Shown one piece after another: positions 61,343 through 64,000 of a DNA stretch of 64,000 nucleotides. Within the stretch, counting starts at the first letter, position 1. The number at the start of each line of letters is the position of its first letter. Source of the stretch: Sciurus carolinensis (Eukaryota; Chordata; Mammalia; Rodentia; Sciuridae); the NCBI RefSeq assembly GCF_902686445.1, contig NC_062232.1:75223440-75287439 (forward strand), written 5' to 3'. Position numbers and translations under genes: made by a program. The notes below the pieces were generated by a model. The model searched no databases. It was not told the DNA's origin and saw nothing but the letters and a program-made list of their open reading frames with translations.

Positions 61343-62372
61343 TTAGGCTAGTTCCTCCTGTTGCTGATTTGCATCGTTGTTTTTCATCTCTTCCTCATGG
61401 AATATTTTGCTGAGAATGTTCTGTAATGCTGGCTTTCTTTTTGTAAATTCCTTTAGCTTTTGTTTATCATGGACAAAATTTGAAGGTAAGTTTTGCTGGG
61501 TATAAGATTCTTGGTTGGCATCCGTTTTCTTTCAGGGCTTGGTATATGTTGTTCCAGGCCCTTCTGGCTTTTAGGGTCTGGATTGAAAAATCTGCTGATA
61601 TTCTTATTGGTTTCCCTCTGAATGTAATTTGATTCTTTTCTCTCATGGCCTTTAATATTCTGTCTTTATTTTGTATGTTAGGTATTTTCATAATAATGTG
61701 CCTTGGTGTGGGTCTGTTGTAATTTTGTATGTTTGGAGTTCTATAAGCCTCTTGTATTTGGTTTTCCATTTCATTCTTCAGATTTGGGAAATTTTCTGAT
61801 ATTATTTCATTGAATAGGTTGTTCATTCCTTTGGTTTGTTTCTCTAAGCCTTCCTCAATCCCAATAATTCTTAAATTTGGCCTTTTCATGATATCCCATA
61901 TTTCTTGTAGATTCTGTTCATGATTTCTTACCATCTTTTCTGTTTGGCCAACTTTGCTTTCAAGATTAAATAATTTGTCTTCAATGTCTGAGGTTCTGTC
62001 TTCCAGGTGCTCCATTCTATTGGTTATGCTTTCTATGGAGTTTTTAACTTGGTTTATTGTTTCCTTCATTTCAAGTATTTCAGTTTGGTTTTTTTTCAGT
62101 ATCTCTAACTCTTTATTGAAATGATCTCTTGCTTCCCGTATTTGGTCTTTTAACTGTTGATTGGTGCGATCATTTAATGCCTGCATTTGCTCTTTCATCT
62201 CCTCCTTCAATGCCTGCATTTGCTCTTTCATCTCCTCATTTGCTTCCCTGATCGTTTTAATTACGTACATTCTGAACTCCCTTTCTGACATTTCTTCTGC
62301 TGTGCTGTCATTGGGTTTTATTGATGTAGTATCTAGGTTTGTTTGGGACATTTTCTTCCCTTGTTTTCTCAT
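61343..62372 (-). pseudogene. L1-A ORF1 RNA-binding protein, C-terminally frameshifted
   Basis: ORF1p is the trimeric RNA chaperone of L1. ATG at 62370-62372 gives MRKQGKKMSQTNLDTTS. An acidic SEREFRMYVIKTIREANEEM segment follows, then a coiled coil with a tandem 11-residue repeat (residues about 50-75). Next come ESITNRMEHLEDRTSDIEDK, the central RRM-like domain (NLRIIGIEEGLEKQTKGMNN) and the start of the C-terminal domain (RPTPRHIIMKIPNIQNKDRI). A 17-bp net deletion near 61476-61490, judged against L1-B, shifts the frame. The protein ends LTFKFCP at 61467, losing about 50 C-terminal residues. The natural stop would be at 61343. Confidence 0.9.
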
Positions 62373-63458
62373 ATTGGTCAGTTGTCAGTGGGACCCTGAG
62401 ATATTGCAGTTTTCCGCTATTGGCTTATAGTGTCCCTGTAGATTTCCAGTGTATCACCTCCCAGCCTTCAGTAGCCTGATGTCTTGGAGGAATCTGATAA
62501 AGCAGCGTATCCGAAGAAAACTGCCCCTAGCCCCCTACTGGTTCCACGATTTGGAACTGGCTCTGTGCTGAAATGCTCTCACTGTGGGCCTGCACCGTGC
62601 AGCTGGCTGTGTGGGAGGAGCTCACTGCCGGAGTGTGGAAGGCTGCCTTGGGAAGACTCTAGCTGCCCTGCCTGGCTCCGATAAGCCACCTCTATCTGGG
62701 CCTGCCCCCCCCGGGCCGAGCTTTACCCAGTGGGCAGACTCACCTGTGGCTCTATTTCAGTCCCAGTCTCTCAATGCCTCCCCTTCTTAACTCCTGGGTT
62801 CTGGAGCGACAGGGGGTGCAGTCTCCCTCTAGGCCGCCATCTTGGATCGCCCCGAGAAGAGAGCCTGCAGCCGGAGTGGGCAGAGCCGCCTGAAGAGGTG
62901 TCTGGCTGCCCTGCCCTGATCCCAGAGGCTGTTTGCGGATCGAGGCTCTCCGTTGGTTCGGGGGCTTGTGGCTGGTTCTATGTAGAAAGTCTCTCACTGG
63001 GCGGTCAGCTCCGAGAGGCTAGCCTTGAACGGCACCTCCCACCGCAGGGGTCCAGACTACTTGGGGAAGTCTCTGGCTGCCCTGTCTGGACCCTGAATCT
63101 GCTTGTGTGCCAGATACGCTGAGCTGCACTGGCTCCGGGACTCAGAGCTTGTTCTGGTCAGACAGGCTCTCACCAGCGGGCCAGTTCCGTTCCGAGAACC
63201 TGGAGAAGCTGGCTGTGTGGGCGGGGCCCACCGCCGGAGTGCGCAGGGCTGCCTGTGGATGACTCTAGCTGCCCTGCCCGGCTCCGATAAGCCACCTCTA
63301 TCTGGGCCTGCCCCCCCGGGCCGAGCTTTACCCAGTGGGCAGACTCACCCGTGGCTCTATTTCAGTCCCAGTCTCTCAATGCCTCCCCTTCTTAACTCCT
63401 GGGTTCTGGAGCGACAGGGGGTGCAGTCTCCTTCTAGGCCGCCATCTTGGATCGCCCC
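62373..63458 (-). promoter_or_regulatory. L1-A 5'UTR with ~606-bp repeated unit and YY1-like motifs
   Basis: GC-rich and made of two homologous units. The block from the phrase TCTATCTGGGCCTGCC to GGCCGCCATCTTGGATCGCC occurs at about 62691-62853 and again at 63297-63458, an offset of 606 bp. Text before each block ('actctagctgccctgcc', 'gctccgataagccacc') also repeats. On the element's own strand each unit begins GGCGATCCAAGATGGCGGCC. AAGATGGC is the YY1 core, and it lies at the very 5' end, as in human L1. GC content is far above the window average. The long plus-strand frames here are compositional. Confidence 0.8.
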
Positions 63459-63469
63459 CTGGAGTTTTT
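63459..63469. repeat. Target-site duplication of L1-A, right copy
   Basis: CTGGAGTTTTT directly after the L1-A 5' end (GGATCGCCCC). L1-B ORF1 text resumes with 'aacatggtttattgtttcct'. Confidence 0.88.
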
Positions 63470-63792
63470 AACATGGTTTATTGTTTCCTTCATTTCAAGG
63501 ATATCTGGTTTTTTTTTTTTTTCATATCTCTAACACTTTATTGAAATGATCTTTTGCTTCCTGTATTTGCTCTTTTAACTGTTGGTTGTTGCAATCATTT
63601 AATGGCTGCATTTGTTCTTTCATCTCTTCCTTCAATGTCTGCATTTGCTCTTTCATCTCCTCATTTGCTTCCCTGATTGTTTTAATTATGTACATTCTGA
63701 ACTCCCTTTCTGACATTTCTTCTGCTGTGCTGTCATTGGGTTTTATTGATAGAGTATGTGGTTTGGGACATTTTCTTCCCTTGTTTTCTCAT
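63459..63792 (-). pseudogene. L1-B ORF1, N-terminal part beyond the L1-A insertion
   Basis: ATG at 63790-63792 starts the ORF1 N-terminus as in L1-A. The frame is lost before 63716, where SEREFRMYIIKTIREANEEM begins an open stretch through a coiled coil (11-residue repeat MKEQMQTLKEE / MKEQMQPLNDC). Homology continues to the L1-A insertion at 63459, where the target duplication CTGGAGTTTTT begins. Confidence 0.85.
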
Positions 63793-64000
63793 ATTGGTCA
63801 GATATCAGTGGGACCCTGAGATATTGCATATTTCCTCTATTGGCTTATGGTGTCCCTGTAGATTTCCAGTATATCACCTCCCAGCCTTCAGTAGCCTGAA
63901 GTCTTGGAGGAAGTTGATAATGCAGTGCTTCCAAAGAAAACTGGCCCTAGCCTGCTACTGGGTCCAGGGCTGGGGGCTGGTTCTGAATGGAAATCCTCTC
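63793..64000 (-). promoter_or_regulatory. L1-B proximal 5'UTR, continues off-window
   Basis: Closely parallels L1-A 62373-62580: 'tcagtgggaccctgagatat', 'ttggcttatggtgtccctgt', 'cacctcccagccttcagtag' and 'cagtgcttccaaagaaaact'. The distal units and 5' end of L1-B are beyond the right edge. Confidence 0.82.

Larger units (their letters stand above)
57209..63458 (-). mobile_element. L1-A: near-complete young LINE-1 (~6.25 kb) with 11-bp target duplication
   Basis: Minus-strand L1, flanked by CTGGAGTTTTT at 57198-57208 and 63459-63469. From 5' to 3': 5'UTR 63458-62373, ORF1 62372-61343, a 46-bp spacer, ORF2 61296-57486, 3'UTR, poly(A) 57296-57271, a 50-bp extra segment, then a second poly(A) 57220-57209. 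It is inserted into ORF1 of L1-B, the same family and same orientation. It is the best-preserved L1 in the window but has lesions in both ORFs. Confidence 0.93.
52411..64000 (-). mobile_element. L1-B: minus-strand LINE-1 split by L1-A, 5' end off-window
   Basis: L1-B occupies 52411-57208 and resumes at 63459. From left to right it contains the 3'UTR (52411-52656), ORF2 (52657-56443), ORF1 (56490-57208, then 63459-63792) and 5'UTR (63793 to the edge). The interruption is L1-A, which inserted in ORF1. L1-B's proximal 5'UTR is like L1-A's ('cagtgggaccctgagatatt'). The 3' poly(A) is weak (AT-rich text near 52420-52440), so it is older than L1-A. Confidence 0.9.

Noticed and set aside
62484..63471. 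Several GC-rich plus-strand open frames of 66-130 codons, some repeated 606 bp apart
   Set aside because: They lie antisense in the L1-A 5'UTR. Their proline/serine/glycine-rich content follows base composition, and the repetition comes from the duplicated 5'UTR unit. No domain is recognisable.

Overview
This is 64 kb of mammalian nuclear DNA with no recognisable host protein-coding exon. The repeats point to a rodent of the squirrel family (Sciuridae: marmot, ground squirrel or tree squirrel). The markers are tRNA-Ala-like ID SINEs with a long A/T-rich tail carrying a 'gtgtccaactacaac'-type motif, ID SINEs fused to a 7SL-derived B1 part (B1-dID type), and one LINE-1 lineage that recurs across the window at different ages. 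The species assignment is inference from repeat families.

Almost everything identifiable is a transposable element, often nested. From left to right: 1-3.7 kb is a minus-strand L1 (L1-1) with an inverted 5' part, pierced by a solo LTR. 3.7-11.2 kb is AT-rich DNA with one old L1 3' remnant and microsatellites. 11.4-13.3 kb is a twin-primed L1 (L1-2) with a 12-bp target duplication, carrying a smaller L1 and a second solo LTR. 13.3-14.3 kb is an older L1 tail. 15.56-22.1 kb is a long decayed L1 (L1-3) with a 5'UTR, both ORF remnants and an ID insertion. 22-29 kb is unique-looking DNA with old repeats and several SINEs.

28.9-37.9 kb is an old L1 (L1-4) into which a complete but mutated L1 (L1-C, 5944 bp, 14-bp target duplication) and a 921-bp solo LTR have inserted. 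37.9-52.4 kb holds three copies of a MaLR-like LTR, an ERV1-like solo LTR (4-bp duplication), a third copy of the 12-kb-type LTR (6-bp duplication) and several old L1s. 52.4-64 kb is a minus-strand L1 (L1-B) split by a younger L1 of the same family and orientation (L1-A, about 6.25 kb, 11-bp target duplication).

L1-A is the best-preserved element. Its ORF2 keeps all readable endonuclease and reverse-transcriptase motifs but has one 2-bp deletion and one nonsense codon, and its ORF1 has a 17-bp net deletion. It also carries a duplicated 5'UTR unit with an AAGATGGC (YY1-like) motif at each unit start, a telomere-like block in its 3'UTR, and a likely 50-bp 3' transduction. L1-A and L1-C share ORFs and the proximal 5'UTR but have unrelated distal 5'UTRs, which suggests promoter replacement within one L1 lineage.

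I found no new host system, RNA gene, CRISPR array or bacterial-type feature. The interesting content is retrotransposon biology: promoter turnover, twin priming, transduction and nested insertion.
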